Positions 1 through 9,569 of a stretch of DNA of 64,000 nt are shown here, one piece after another. The first letter of the stretch is position 1; each line of letters starts with the position of its first letter. Under the pieces are notes generated by a model, which was given only the letters and a program-made list of their open reading frames with translations, had not been told where the DNA came from and ran no database searches. Source of the DNA: Campylobacter estrildidarum (GTDB taxonomy: Bacteria > Campylobacterota > Campylobacteria > Campylobacterales > Campylobacteraceae); NCBI RefSeq assembly GCF_005406205.1, contig NZ_NXLZ01000006.1, positions 32,486-96,485 of the forward strand. Direction: 5' to 3'. Position numbers and translations under genes: made by a program.

Positions 1-2172
1 CAGATTTCTAATCAACTTTCCTCTGGTTTAAAAATACAAAATTCTTACGAAGATGCAAGTATTTATATAGACAATACACGCTTAGAATATGAAATGAAGG
101 CATTGGAACAGGTCAAAGATGCAACCAGTTCAGCTAAAGAATTAACCGAAAATAGTATGAACGCCTTGAAAGATATGGTTAAACTTTTAGAAGATTTTAA
201 AGTTAAAGTCACTCAAGCAGCAAATGATGGTAATTCTAAAACATCAAGAGAGGCGATAGCAAAAGAATTGCAGCGTATTAAAGAAAGTATAGTTCAGCTT
301 GCAAATACTAGCGTTAATGGTAAGTATCTTTTTGCGGGTTCTCAAGTAGCTAATAAACCTTTTGATTCTAATGGCAATTATTATGGAGACAAAAATAATA
401 TCAATGTTGTAACAGGATCTGGTACTGAAAGTCCTTATAATATCCCAGGTTGGGATCTGTTTTTTAAAGCTGATGGGGATTATAAAAAACAAATTACAAC
501 CAATGTTAGCTTTACAGATAATCGTTATACGGATAAAACAGAGTACTTAAATGGAGACTCTGCTTGGAAACAACTTATCGGTCAAAATTACGTTCAAGAT
601 AGAGAATTAGATCCCTACGATGATTTTGAAGATAAGGATAAAAAACTTAATTTTCCATCTTCAACGCTTTATGTTCAAGGAACAAGACCAGATGGTACTA
701 GCTTTAAAAGTGCTGTTTTGGTAAAACCTGATGATAAAATAGAAGATGTGCTAGAACAAATTGGGGCACTTTATGGCAATACTGCCACTAATAAAGTTGT
801 AGAAGTAAGTATTAACAATAGTGGCCAAATTCAAATCACGGATTTAAAACAAGGTAACAACAAATTAGACTTTCATGCAGTAGCATATACTCCTCAAATG
901 GAAAAAACAGAAGATTTTAAATCAATGGAAAAATTTGTTAAAGAGAATGGCCTTAATATGGATGATGTTACAAATAAGGTTATGGAAGAAGCTACTAAAA
1001 ATGGAGATATTACAAACCTTACTTCTCCAGTTACAATCAAATTAACTGGAAAAGATGGAGTTGAAAAAGAATTCACGTTCAGTTTGGCTCAAACTGATTT
1101 TATTAAAAGCAATATGACTGATTCAGATGGCAATAAAGCTAATGGCGCAGATTATGATAATGTTTATTTTGAAAAAAATGGAAATACGGTTTATGGTAAT
1201 GTTTCTCAAGTCATTAAAGGAAGTAATGCTTATGCAACAGATTCTACTAAACTTAGCGAAGTGATGGCAGGAGATAGCCTTGATAATTCGGTTCTAAATT
1301 TAAAAGTAATTTCCAAAGGCGGAAAAACCTATGATGTAACTATAGATTTGGGAAAATCTACCGTAAGTTATCCTGATCCTGCTAATCCTGGTCAGACAAT
1401 TAGTTTTCCTATTATGCATACAGATCCAACAACAGGAAATAGCGGGGTAGTAACCGCTCCCAAGGAAATAACTTATGGACAAATCAATGATATTATTGGG
1501 ATGTTTGCTTCTGATAAGATTCCTACTCAAAGCATTACAGCTAATAATAATAAAGTCGATGCTGCAGGTTATGATAATATACAACAACTTATGAAAGATT
1601 CACATTCTACTGTCGATGTAACTATGGATTATAAAGGACGTATTAGTGTTACAGATAAGCTTTCTTCTGGAACTAATATAGAAATTTCTTTAAGTGATTC
1701 TCAAAGTGGTCAATTTCCTAAACCACCATTAAGCACAACTGCACAAGTTACAGAAGGACCAAATTTTAGTTTTAGTGCTAATAATGCTTTAACTATAGAT
1801 GAGCCAAATGTAGATATTATAAAAGATCTTGACAGTATGATTGATGCGGTTTTAAATGGAAATATGAGAGCAGATGCGGATTCAAGCGATCCAAGAAATA
1901 CAGGAATGCAAGGTGCTTTAGAAAGACTTGATCATTTAGCTGATCATGTAAGCAAACTTAACACGACTTTAGGTGCTTATCATAATATTATAGACGGAGT
2001 TAATACTCGAGTAAGTTTTTTAAGCGTTAATGTTGAAAGCATTAAATCAAATGTTATTGATGCTGATTATGGAGAGGTTATGATTAATTTAATGCAAACT
2101 CAACTTGCATACCAAGCTTCACTTAAAGCAAGTACAACTATATCTCAACTTAGTTTATTAAATTATATGTAA
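1..2172 (+). CDS. flgL: Flagellar hook-filament junction protein FlgL (5' end cut off by the window)
   Basis: The reading frame is open from base 1, so the start codon lies upstream of the window; the first visible ATG (94) is internal. FlgL (HAP3) joins the flagellar filament to the hook and is exported by the flagellar type III apparatus. The visible start has the flagellin-like N-terminal helix signature (QLSSGLKIQNSYEDA, IDNTRLEYE). The C-terminus has the matching flagellin-type D0 helix (NLMQTQLAYQASLKASTTISQLSLLNYM region). Between them lies a large variable middle of about 450 residues, making this a long FlgL as in Campylobacter. The D0/D1 ends pack in the filament core; the middle is expected to be surface exposed. 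Identification is firm, and only the N-terminal few dozen residues are missing. Confidence 0.93.
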   Translation, partial: QISNQLSSGLKIQNSYEDASIYIDNTRLEYEMKALEQVKDATSSAKELTENSMNALKDMVKLLEDFKVKVTQAANDGNSKTSREAIAKELQRIKESIVQLANTSVNGKYLFAGSQVANKPFDSNGNYYGDKNNINVVTGSGTESPYNIPGWDLFFKADGDYKKQITTNVSFTDNRYTDKTEYLNGDSAWKQLIGQNYVQDRELDPYDDFEDKDKKLNFPSSTLYVQGTRPDGTSFKSAVLVKPDDKIEDVLEQIGALYGNTATNKVVEVSINNSGQIQITDLKQGNNKLDFHAVAYTPQMEKTEDFKSMEKFVKENGLNMDDVTNKVMEEATKNGDITNLTSPVTIKLTGKDGVEKEFTFSLAQTDFIKSNMTDSDGNKANGADYDNVYFEKNGNTVYGNVSQVIKGSNAYATDSTKLSEVMAGDSLDNSVLNLKVISKGGKTYDVTIDLGKSTVSYPDPANPGQTISFPIMHTDPTTGNSGVVTAPKEITYGQINDIIGMFASDKIPTQSITANNNKVDAAGYDNIQQLMKDSHSTVDVTMDYKGRISVTDKLSSGTNIEISLSDSQSGQFPKPPLSTTAQVTEGPNFSFSANNALTIDEPNVDIIKDLDSMIDAVLNGNMRADADSSDPRNTGMQGALERLDHLADHVSKLNTTLGAYHNIIDGVNTRVSFLSVNVESIKSNVIDADYGEVMINLMQTQLAYQASLKASTTISQLSLLNYM

Positions 2173-2180
2173 AATTATGT

Positions 2181-2186
2181 TATAAT
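2181..2186 (+). promoter_or_regulatory. -10 box (TATAAT) upstream of ftsK
   Basis: A perfect TATAAT lies just after the flgL stop and about 34 bases before the proposed ftsK start. Campylobacter sigma-70 promoters often rely on a strong -10 with a weak -35. This is an inference from the motif and its position only. Confidence 0.5.
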
Positions 2187-2219
2187 GGCTTCTTTGAAAA
2201 TATTTTTTAAGGAAAAAAC

Positions 2220-5200
2220 ATTAAAAAAGAAGTCATTTTTACTATTTCTACTTTTAGTATTTTTTATTTATGTCTTTGTATGCTAACTCCTAGTATGGGA
2301 AGTTGGGTTTATAAAATAAATTTATTTTTATTCGGAGAATTTGGATATTATTATCCTTTTTTCTTGTTTATTTTAAATTATTTTTACTATAAAAGAAATT
2401 ATAAAATAGAAAATTTTTCACGCCAAGAACTTTTTGGTATAAGTTTTGCTTTTTTTTCAATACTACTGCTTTTTTCCGTTCTTTATAGAGGTTATGGTTA
2501 TATTTTAGAATTTGTTTATATCATTTTTTCTACTCTTTTTGGACATATGGGAAGTGGTATTTTTGCACTTTTGCTTTTTATTTTTTCTTTGATTTTACTG
2601 TTTCCAAAATTCGCCAAAGAACTTTTTAAAATCGAATTAAATTTTGATTTTATGTTGAAAATTGAAAATTTATTTAAATCACTTTTAATGAGAGTTTTTG
2701 GAGGAGATAATGATAAAGACGATATAGAAAAGTCTGAACCAAAGGCTCCTATTTTAGAAATAAAACAAAAAGAATTAAAAAAACAAAATCAACCTGTTTT
2801 AACTCAAACAGAAGAGCTTATAAAATCAAGTAATATTAATGCCAGTGAAAATTCTATTGTAACCGCTAAAGAAAATTTTGAAAAATTAAAAAATCAAATT
2901 CTAGATGAAAAGGTAGAAGTTGATAAAGAAAGTTTAAAAGAATCAAAAAGCTTTCTTTATGAAAATTCACCACAGGTAAAAAATTTCGTTGAAAAAGCAA
3001 GTAGATCAAGTATCAGTCTTGATGAAGAATTTAATTTTATTTTAAAAGAAGAGGTCGATATGATTCCAGAACGTTTTTTAAAACCTAAAAAACTTGAAGA
3101 AATTAAACAAATAGATACAATAAATAAAAATTTAGATGAACCAAGTTATAAAAGAAAAAATATTGAAATTTCTATTCCTAATAAAGAATCGAAGCCGAAA
3201 ATTTTTAGCAAAGAATTAGAATTAAGAGAAGATTTAATACAAAAAGCAAAATTAGAACAAGAATATAAAGCTTATCAGAATGAAATCTTGGAAAATAAGG
3301 TTAAAAAAGAAATAAAAGAACTAGAAAAAAATGACGAAGAAGAACTAAATTTAAACAATATAATCCAAGGAAATAAATATAATTTTGAACAAAATAAAGA
3401 CGAAAACCAAAGAGAAAAATCTTTTGAGCTTGATGTAAAAAAAGAAAGCTTAAATGAGCGAAATGTAATAAATGATGCTGAAGTTGAAGTTTTAGATTTT
3501 AACGAAGATGAATTTGAACCTAAAAAAGTGGAACTTATGAATGAAAATACAGATGATTTTATGCCTATAGTTGAAGAATTAAATCATCCTTATATAGAAC
3601 CAATTCCTATAATAAAACTTGATGATAATGAAAATATAAAAAATGAAACCAATGAAGTAAATTTACAGCAATTTGATGAAGCTAAAGAAGATAAAAATAT
3701 CGAAGAGAATAAATTTTTAGAAGATGATCAAGATATTATTGAACAAAAGGCGGTTTTAGCTAAAGAAATTGAGCTTAACAAAGCTCTTTTACAAGAAATT
3801 GAACAAGGAGAGCTTGAAGAACCAAAAGATTTTAAACTACCTTCACTCGAATTTTTAAGCAATCCTAGTCACCATAAGCAGGATATTAATGAAGGTGAAA
3901 TTGATAAAAAAATTTATAATTTACTTGAAAAATTGCGTCGTTTTAAAATAGGTGGTGATGTTACGAGAACTTATGTTGGACCTGTAGTTACTACTTTTGA
4001 ATTTCGCCCAAGTGCTGATGTGAAAGTAAGTAGAATTTTAAATTTACAAGATGATTTAACTATGGCTTTAATGGCAAAATCTATACGTATTCAAGCTCCA
4101 ATTCCTGGAAAAGATGTAGTAGGAATTGAAGTTCCAAATGAAGAAATACAAACGATTTATTTGCGTGAAATTTTAGAAAGTGAAGTATTTAAAAACTCTA
4201 AAAGTCCTTTAACTATAGCTTTAGGAAAAGATATTGTAGGTAATGCTTTTGTAACCGATCTTAAAAAACTACCACATTTACTGATAGCCGGAACAACTGG
4301 AAGTGGAAAAAGTGTAGGGATTAATTCTATGCTACTAAGTCTTTTATATCGAAATTCTCCAAAAACTTTGCGTTTGATGATGATAGACCCAAAAATGCTT
4401 GAATTTAGTATTTATAATGACATTCCACATCTTTTAACCCCTGTTATTACAGATCCTAAAAAAGCCGTTAGTGCTCTTTCTAATATGGTTGCAGAAATGG
4501 AAAGACGTTATAGACTGATGGCAGATGCAAAGACTAAAAATATAGAAAACTACAATGAAAAAATGCAAGAAATAGGGAGTGAGGAATTACCTTTTATTGT
4601 TGTTATTATCGATGAATTGGCTGATTTGATGATGACTGCGGGTAAAGATGTAGAATTTTACATAGGACGCCTTGCGCAAATGGCAAGAGCAAGTGGAATT
4701 CATCTAATTGTTGCTACTCAGCGTCCCTCTGTAGATGTGGTAACAGGACTTATAAAAGCAAATTTACCGAGTAGAATTTCTTATAAAGTAGGGCAAAAAA
4801 TAGATTCTAAGGTGATTTTAGATGCTATGGGAGCTGAAAGCTTACTTGGAAGAGGAGATTGTTTGTTTACTCCTCCTGGAACAAGTTCTATTGTGAGATT
4901 ACACGCTCCGTATGCGAGTGAATTTGAAATAGAAAAAATTGTAGATTTTTTAAAAGATCAACAAAGTGTGGAATATGATGAAAGCTTTCTAAAAGATCAG
5001 CAAAGTACAGGAATTGCCAGTGAAACAAATATAAATAATAATGAATACGATGAACTTTACGAAGATGCAAAACATATAGTTTTAACAGATAGAAAAACAA
5101 GTATTTCATACTTACAAAGAAGATTAAACATAGGCTATAATCGTGCTGCAAATATCATAGATCAATTAACAGAAAGCGGAATTCTTGGAGAACCAAATGC

Positions 5201-5225
5201 TAAAGGACAAAGAGAGATTTTATAA
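2220..5225 (+). CDS. ftsK: DNA translocase FtsK (proposed ATT start)
   Basis: This membrane-anchored DNA translocase clears the chromosome terminus at the division septum and normally works with XerH/dif. The order is N-terminal membrane helices, a long acidic/charged linker (roughly residues 145-560), the motor with Walker A GTTGSGKS and Walker B IIDELADLM, and a C-terminal winged-helix gamma domain. The first ATG in frame (2280) would truncate the first membrane helix. The frame stays open upstream to ATT at 2220, which sits six bases after AAGGA (2209-2213), so I place the start there. ATG at 2280 is the fallback start (981 aa). Function is certain; the start is uncertain. Confidence 0.88.
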   Translation: MKKEVIFTISTFSIFYLCLCMLTPSMGSWVYKINLFLFGEFGYYYPFFLFILNYFYYKRNYKIENFSRQELFGISFAFFSILLLFSVLYRGYGYILEFVYIIFSTLFGHMGSGIFALLLFIFSLILLFPKFAKELFKIELNFDFMLKIENLFKSLLMRVFGGDNDKDDIEKSEPKAPILEIKQKELKKQNQPVLTQTEELIKSSNINASENSIVTAKENFEKLKNQILDEKVEVDKESLKESKSFLYENSPQVKNFVEKASRSSISLDEEFNFILKEEVDMIPERFLKPKKLEEIKQIDTINKNLDEPSYKRKNIEISIPNKESKPKIFSKELELREDLIQKAKLEQEYKAYQNEILENKVKKEIKELEKNDEEELNLNNIIQGNKYNFEQNKDENQREKSFELDVKKESLNERNVINDAEVEVLDFNEDEFEPKKVELMNENTDDFMPIVEELNHPYIEPIPIIKLDDNENIKNETNEVNLQQFDEAKEDKNIEENKFLEDDQDIIEQKAVLAKEIELNKALLQEIEQGELEEPKDFKLPSLEFLSNPSHHKQDINEGEIDKKIYNLLEKLRRFKIGGDVTRTYVGPVVTTFEFRPSADVKVSRILNLQDDLTMALMAKSIRIQAPIPGKDVVGIEVPNEEIQTIYLREILESEVFKNSKSPLTIALGKDIVGNAFVTDLKKLPHLLIAGTTGSGKSVGINSMLLSLLYRNSPKTLRLMMIDPKMLEFSIYNDIPHLLTPVITDPKKAVSALSNMVAEMERRYRLMADAKTKNIENYNEKMQEIGSEELPFIVVIIDELADLMMTAGKDVEFYIGRLAQMARASGIHLIVATQRPSVDVVTGLIKANLPSRISYKVGQKIDSKVILDAMGAESLLGRGDCLFTPPGTSSIVRLHAPYASEFEIEKIVDFLKDQQSVEYDESFLKDQQSTGIASETNINNNEYDELYEDAKHIVLTDRKTSISYLQRRLNIGYNRAANIIDQLTESGILGEPNAKGQREIL

Positions 5226-5245
5226 AATTATTTACGATATTTCAT

Positions 5246-5270
5246 AAAAAGCCTTTTTCGGGCTTTTTAT
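5246..5270. terminator. Bidirectional hairpin between ftsK and rpsO
   Basis: AAAAAGCC, a short T-rich loop, then GGGCTTTTT form a stem flanked by A and T runs. It lies between the convergent ends of ftsK and rpsO and slightly overlaps the rpsO stop. The symmetry fits a shared rho-independent terminator. Confidence 0.7.
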
Positions 5271-5539
5271 TTATCTCTAAGATTTAATTCTGTGATTAAT
5301 TTACTATAAGAATTGTAATCTTTTCTTTTAAGATAGGCTAAAAGTCTTTTTCTTTTACCAACTAGCTTTAAAAGTCCTAGTCTTGAAGAAAAATCTTTTT
5401 TATAGATTTTTAGATGTTCAGTAAGCTCGGCAATTCTTGCACTTAAAAGTGCTACTTGAACTTCTGTTGAACCAGTATCTCCTGGTTTTCTAGCGAATTT
5501 CGCAACAATTTCTGCTTTTTTAGCCGAATCCAAAGCCAT
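5267..5539 (-). CDS. rpsO: 30S ribosomal protein S15
   Basis: This 90-residue primary 16S rRNA-binding protein of the small subunit platform has the full family length. Typical S15 segments are visible ([22 protein letters not shown] near the start, [18 protein letters not shown] in the middle). The start ATG is preceded by AGGAGG at ideal spacing. It is a single gene facing ftsK, with its own extended -10 promoter upstream. Confidence 0.98.
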   Translation of the reverse strand: MALDSAKKAEIVAKFARKPGDTGSTEVQVALLSARIAELTEHLKIYKKDFSSRLGLLKLVGKRKRLLAYLKRKDYNSYSKLITELNLRDK

Positions 5540-5578
5540 AATAGACCTCCTGATTGGTTTAAATTTTTTGAAGTTTTT

Positions 5579-5584
5579 ATTATA
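5579..5584 (-). promoter_or_regulatory. Extended -10 promoter for rpsO
   Basis: The minus strand reads TGATATAAT about 40 bases upstream of the rpsO start. The TATAAT match is perfect with a TG-type extension, and it is the only good -10 in this gap in that direction. Confidence 0.6.
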
Positions 5585-5666
5585 TCAAATTAAAACAAAA
5601 AATAAACTGAAGTATATTTTATTTTTAAAATTATAAAATTTAAGCCATTTTCTAAGATTTTTTTAT

Positions 5667-5672
5667 TATAAT
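5667..5672 (+). promoter_or_regulatory. -10 box for the Rrf2-flhA operon
   Basis: TATAAT lies 37 bases before the GTG start of the Rrf2 gene. No strong -35 is seen. If used, it would drive the regulator and the directly abutting flhA together. Confidence 0.5.
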
Positions 5673-5708
5673 AAAACCGTTTTTTTGTGTACGATATAAG
5701 GAGATTTT

Positions 5709-6107
5709 GTGCTATTTACTAAAGCTAGCGAATATGCTTTACTTTCTTTAATTTACATTGCTCAAAAAGAAAAACCTCAAGATGTGGATTTTTTATCTAC
5801 CGAGCTTAATATCCCAAAAAGCTTTTTAGCTAAAATTTTACAAACTCTAGCTAGAGATAATTTACTCCAATCTTTTAAAGGATCAAAAGGGGGGTTTGCC
5901 TTAATAAAAGATCCTAAAGAATACAACATAAAAGAAATTATAAATAGTGCAGAAAAAAAAGATGTAAATGTTTTTGAGTGCAGCGGTGGTACATGTCCAA
6001 GCAATAAAGAAAAAGATTGTACGCTTATGCCCGTACTTACAAAATTACAAGATAAAGTGGATGAATTTTTAAATTCTATTACTTTAGCGGATATTATGAA
6101 AAAATAA
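5709..6107 (+). CDS. Rrf2-family transcriptional regulator with three cysteines
   Basis: This 132-residue protein has an N-terminal winged helix (LFTKASEYALLSLIYIA, then a recognition region ending in GSKGGFAL) typical of the Rrf2 family. Cys91, Cys96 and Cys104 are spaced like the Fe-S ligands of IscR/RsrR-type sensors, so it probably senses iron-sulphur status, oxidants or NO. The start is GTG, supported by AAGGAG five bases upstream. The stop codon abuts the ATG of flhA with no gap, so translation of the two is likely coupled. Whether it regulates flhA, itself or remote genes cannot be read from the sequence. Confidence 0.88.
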   Translation: MLFTKASEYALLSLIYIAQKEKPQDVDFLSTELNIPKSFLAKILQTLARDNLLQSFKGSKGGFALIKDPKEYNIKEIINSAEKKDVNVFECSGGTCPSNKEKDCTLMPVLTKLQDKVDEFLNSITLADIMKK

Positions 6108-8282
6108 ATGGCAAAAAAAAATAAATTAGTTGAACTCATATTTCCTTTTTTAGGACCTTTAATCGGTCCGGTTTTAAAGGCGAAAAGTCTTACTATAGTT
6201 GGTTTTATAGTATGTATTTTGGCTATTATTATCGTTCCTTTGCCAAGCCCTGTTTTGGATTTTTTTCTAGCTTTAAGTATCGCTTTATCCGTATTAATAA
6301 TTTTAATTTCTATTTATATTCCTAAGCCGACCGACTTAACAACTTTTCCAACTTTGATTTTGATTATAACTCTTTTTAGGCTTTCTTTGAATATTGCCAC
6401 AACACGTATGATTTTAAGCGAGGGACAGAACGGACCTGCAGCTGTTAGTGAGATCATCGCCTCTTTTGGTGAATTTGTCGTTGGCGGAAATATGGTCATA
6501 GGAGTGATTGTATTTTGTATCTTGGTTTTAATTAATTTTATGGTTGTAACCAAAGGTAGCACTAGGGTTTCTGAAGTACAAGCAAGATTTACACTTGATG
6601 CAATGCCTGGAAAGCAAATGGCTATAGATGCCGATTTAAATGCAGGTCTCATCGATGAACAAACAGCACGCGCAAGACGCCAAGAAATCATCGCTGAAGC
6701 AAATTTTTATGGCGCAATGGATGGTTCGAGTAAATTTATCAAAGGTGACGCTGTTGCAGGTATTATCATTACAATCATTAATATTATTGGTGGTTTTTTG
6801 ATAGGATCTTTTCAGCACGATATGCCATTATCGGGTGCAGCATCTACTTATACTATACTTACGATAGGCGATGGACTTGTGTCCCAAATTCCAGGTCTCA
6901 TTACTTCTACAGCAACGGCTATCATTATTACTCGTGCTAGTAAAGATGAAGATAATTTTGCAGAAGGAACTTTAAATCAACTTTTAAGTGAGTATAGAAC
7001 TTTATTAATCGTGGGTTTTGTATTGTTTATCTTTGCTTTAGTTCCAGGACTGCCACATCTATCTTTAGGTTTTATGTCCTTAGTATTTTTAGCACTTGGG
7101 TATTTAACAAAACAAGTTAAAGAGGGTAAAATAGAAATTATGGCTACTAAAAAAACAAAACCAAGTGCAACAGGTGGTGCAGCTTCTACAGGTACAGCCG
7201 ATGCAGCTCCTACTAAGAAAAGCGAAGAAGAAATTTTAAAAGAGGAAGAGCATAAAATCAATGATATACTTAAAGTTGAAATTTTAGAACTTGAACTTGG
7301 TTATGGACTTATAAAATTAGCTGAAAGTGAGCTAACTGAAAGAATTCGATCAATGAGAAGAAGTATTGCCGAAAGTTTAGGCTTTTTGATGCCAAAAATA
7401 AGAATTCGGGATAATCTAAGACTTAAACCTAATGAATATAGCTTTAAATTAAAAGGAGTTTCTATAGCGAGTGCTGAAATTTATCCGGATAAATATTTAG
7501 CTATGGATAGCGGATTTATTACTGAAGAAATTGAAGGTATAGCCACGAAAGAACCCGCTTTTAACTCTGATGCGCTTTGGATTGATGCAAATTTAAAGGA
7601 TGAGGCAACACTTAATGGTTACATAGTTATTGATCCTGCAAGCGTGATTTCAACTCATATGAGTGAGCTTATAAAATCTCACGCAAGCGAACTTTTAACA
7701 CGCCAAGAAGTACAAAATCTTTTAGATAAGGTTAAAAATGATTATCCGATTATAGTTGAAGGTGCTTTAAATGTAGCTCCGGTTAGTTTGATTCAAAAAA
7801 TTCTCAAAGATTTGCTTAAATATCATATACCTATTAAAGATATGCTTACTATTTTAGAATCAGTTAGCGATATAGCTGAAGTAAGTAAAAGTTTTGATAT
7901 GATCATAGAGCATGTAAGAGCATCTCTAGCAAGAATGATTACAAATATGTATTTAGATGACAAAGGAAATTTAGATATTTTTATTTTAGATTCTGCTAGT
8001 TCTGCAATTTTAATGGAAAATGTGCAGTTTAAAGATGGTAGTTATCATTTGCCTTTAAGTGTAGCACAAACTGGAGTTTTAGTGGATACTTTAAGGGCTG
8101 AAGTAGCTGCAGTTTCTAATGGTCGTATAAAGCCTTTCATACTTTGTGTTGAACCGCAGCTTAGAAAATTTATTGCTGATATTTGTTATAACTTTAACAT
8201 AAATATTGTTGTATTAAGTTTTGCAGAAATCGCAGAAAATACTAATTTTAATACAGAAGGTATTATAAAGATAGAACTTTAA
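6108..8282 (+). CDS. flhA: Flagellar type III export gate protein FlhA
   Basis: FlhA is the large inner-membrane component of the flagellar export gate; its cytoplasmic ring docks chaperone-substrate complexes. In C. jejuni it is also needed for sigma-54-dependent flagellar gene expression. About eight hydrophobic segments occupy residues 1-325. The FHIPEP-family loop with the conserved DADLNAG and QTARARRQE motifs lies near residue 170-195. A linker rich in Ala/Thr/Lys (about 345-375) leads to the soluble C-terminal domain. Length (724) is usual. It follows the Rrf2 gene without a gap, and the DHH phosphoesterase gene begins eight bases after its stop. Confidence 0.97.
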   Translation: MAKKNKLVELIFPFLGPLIGPVLKAKSLTIVGFIVCILAIIIVPLPSPVLDFFLALSIALSVLIILISIYIPKPTDLTTFPTLILIITLFRLSLNIATTRMILSEGQNGPAAVSEIIASFGEFVVGGNMVIGVIVFCILVLINFMVVTKGSTRVSEVQARFTLDAMPGKQMAIDADLNAGLIDEQTARARRQEIIAEANFYGAMDGSSKFIKGDAVAGIIITIINIIGGFLIGSFQHDMPLSGAASTYTILTIGDGLVSQIPGLITSTATAIIITRASKDEDNFAEGTLNQLLSEYRTLLIVGFVLFIFALVPGLPHLSLGFMSLVFLALGYLTKQVKEGKIEIMATKKTKPSATGGAASTGTADAAPTKKSEEEILKEEEHKINDILKVEILELELGYGLIKLAESELTERIRSMRRSIAESLGFLMPKIRIRDNLRLKPNEYSFKLKGVSIASAEIYPDKYLAMDSGFITEEIEGIATKEPAFNSDALWIDANLKDEATLNGYIVIDPASVISTHMSELIKSHASELLTRQEVQNLLDKVKNDYPIIVEGALNVAPVSLIQKILKDLLKYHIPIKDMLTILESVSDIAEVSKSFDMIIEHVRASLARMITNMYLDDKGNLDIFILDSASSAILMENVQFKDGSYHLPLSVAQTGVLVDTLRAEVAAVSNGRIKPFILCVEPQLRKFIADICYNFNINIVVLSFAEIAENTNFNTEGIIKIEL

Positions 8283-8290
8283 GGAAAATA

Positions 8291-9343
8291 ATGAAAATTT
8301 ATCATCTTTCGCATACAGATCTTGATGGTTATGCTTGTCAGTTTGTTACTCATTTTTATTTTAAAAATGTGAAATTTTACAATTCAAATTATGGCAAAGA
8401 AATTAACGAAAATTTCAATGTTATTATAAACGATATAGAAAGGAAACAGAATTTAGAAAAAGCCATAATTTTAATCACAGATTTAAATTTAAGCCTTTCT
8501 CAATGCGAAGAGTTTGATAAAGTATGCAAAGAGAAAAAAATTAAGATTTTCTTGCTTGATCATCATCAAAGTGGAGAAGAGTGCGCAAAAAAATATTCTT
8601 GGTATTTACTCGATTCAAAAAGATGTGCTACAAAAATCACTTATGATTTTTTTTCTAAAATTTGCAAATCAGATGTAGAGCTTTCAAATTTCGTAGATGT
8701 AGTTAATTCTGTCGATATTTGGTTAAGCGAAGACAAAAATTTTGAGCTTGGAAAAGTTTTTCTAGGTTTGATAGCTAATGCAAAAGAAATTAATCGAGTT
8801 ATGTTTAAAGAAGCACAAGTATTTTATATATTTTTTCTTTTTGAGAGGGCACGTAAATTTATCGATAAAGAAAATTCTAATGTTTTACTTGATAATGCTA
8901 CACATTTTATAAAAAAAGATTTTTTCACCAAAGATCGTGATGATACCCTTGCTAATTTAATCTCCAATTTCGTGGTAGAGAAATTAAGTGAGCTTAAAAA
9001 TGATTTTACTATAGAATATGAAGGATATAAAGGAATTTTAACTGTAAATATAGGAAATACTTCTATAATTGGAAATGATTTTTTAATTAAAAATCCAGAT
9101 TATGATTTTTTTGTCGATATAAGCTCAAGAAAAACTTTAAGTTTTAGAGCGAATGGCAAAATAGATGTAAGTATAATGGCTAAGAATTTAGTAGGTGGCG
9201 GGGGGCATAAAAATGCTAGTGGAGGGTTATTTTCAGCCTTTAAAGATAGTGCAAACTATGATTATATTAAAGCTCAAATTCTTGATCTTATTAAAAGTAA
9301 AGAATTAAAGAAAGAAAACAAAGATGTCTCAGCAAACTCATAA
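8291..9343 (+). CDS. DHH/DHHA1 phosphoesterase (NrnA-like nano-RNase or pAp phosphatase)
   Basis: This 350-residue protein has DHH motifs: HTDLDGYA near residue 8 (motif I), TDLNLS (motif II) and LLDHHQSGEE around residue 94 (the DHH motif). The C-terminal DHHA1 signature GGGGHKNASGG lies near 300. Family members hydrolyse very short RNA oligomers or pAp in the cytoplasm. Metal ligands appear intact. It is preceded by AAGGA, is probably cotranscribed with flhA, and overlaps the next gene by 20 bases. The exact substrate is not decided by sequence. Confidence 0.85.
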   Translation: MKIYHLSHTDLDGYACQFVTHFYFKNVKFYNSNYGKEINENFNVIINDIERKQNLEKAIILITDLNLSLSQCEEFDKVCKEKKIKIFLLDHHQSGEECAKKYSWYLLDSKRCATKITYDFFSKICKSDVELSNFVDVVNSVDIWLSEDKNFELGKVFLGLIANAKEINRVMFKEAQVFYIFFLFERARKFIDKENSNVLLDNATHFIKKDFFTKDRDDTLANLISNFVVEKLSELKNDFTIEYEGYKGILTVNIGNTSIIGNDFLIKNPDYDFFVDISSRKTLSFRANGKIDVSIMAKNLVGGGGHKNASGGLFSAFKDSANYDYIKAQILDLIKSKELKKENKDVSANS

Positions 9344-9569
9344 AAAGAATTTAAATGAAGAATTAGAAGATTTACAATATGAATTAAGTATTGTTTTAGA
9401 AGCAATGCTTTTATATGCTGGTGTTAAAAGAGAGAAACTAGAATCAGCTATTGAAGTATATATAGACAATATAGATTCAGTATTAAAAGACTCTCAAAAA
9501 GAAGGTGTTGATGAGATCTTAGAAGTCGTGGAATTTTTAAAAAATAAACATAAGGATTTATTCGTATGA
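9324..9569 (+). CDS. Small acidic helical protein of unknown function
   Basis: This is an 81-residue, highly charged, predicted all-helical protein (NEELEDLQYELSIVLEAML) with no signal peptide or membrane segment. It overlaps the DHH gene by 20 bases and the next gene by four (ATGA), so it sits in a translationally coupled chain. I recognise it only as a conserved Campylobacter hypothetical (Cj0880c-like from memory) and assign no function. Confidence 0.75.
   Translation: MSQQTHKKNLNEELEDLQYELSIVLEAMLLYAGVKREKLESAIEVYIDNIDSVLKDSQKEGVDEILEVVEFLKNKHKDLFV

Noticed and set aside
9190..9205. G6 run inside the DHH phosphoesterase gene as a phase-variation tract
   Set aside because: It is only six G, interrupted upstream by C, and encodes the conserved GGGGH motif of the family.
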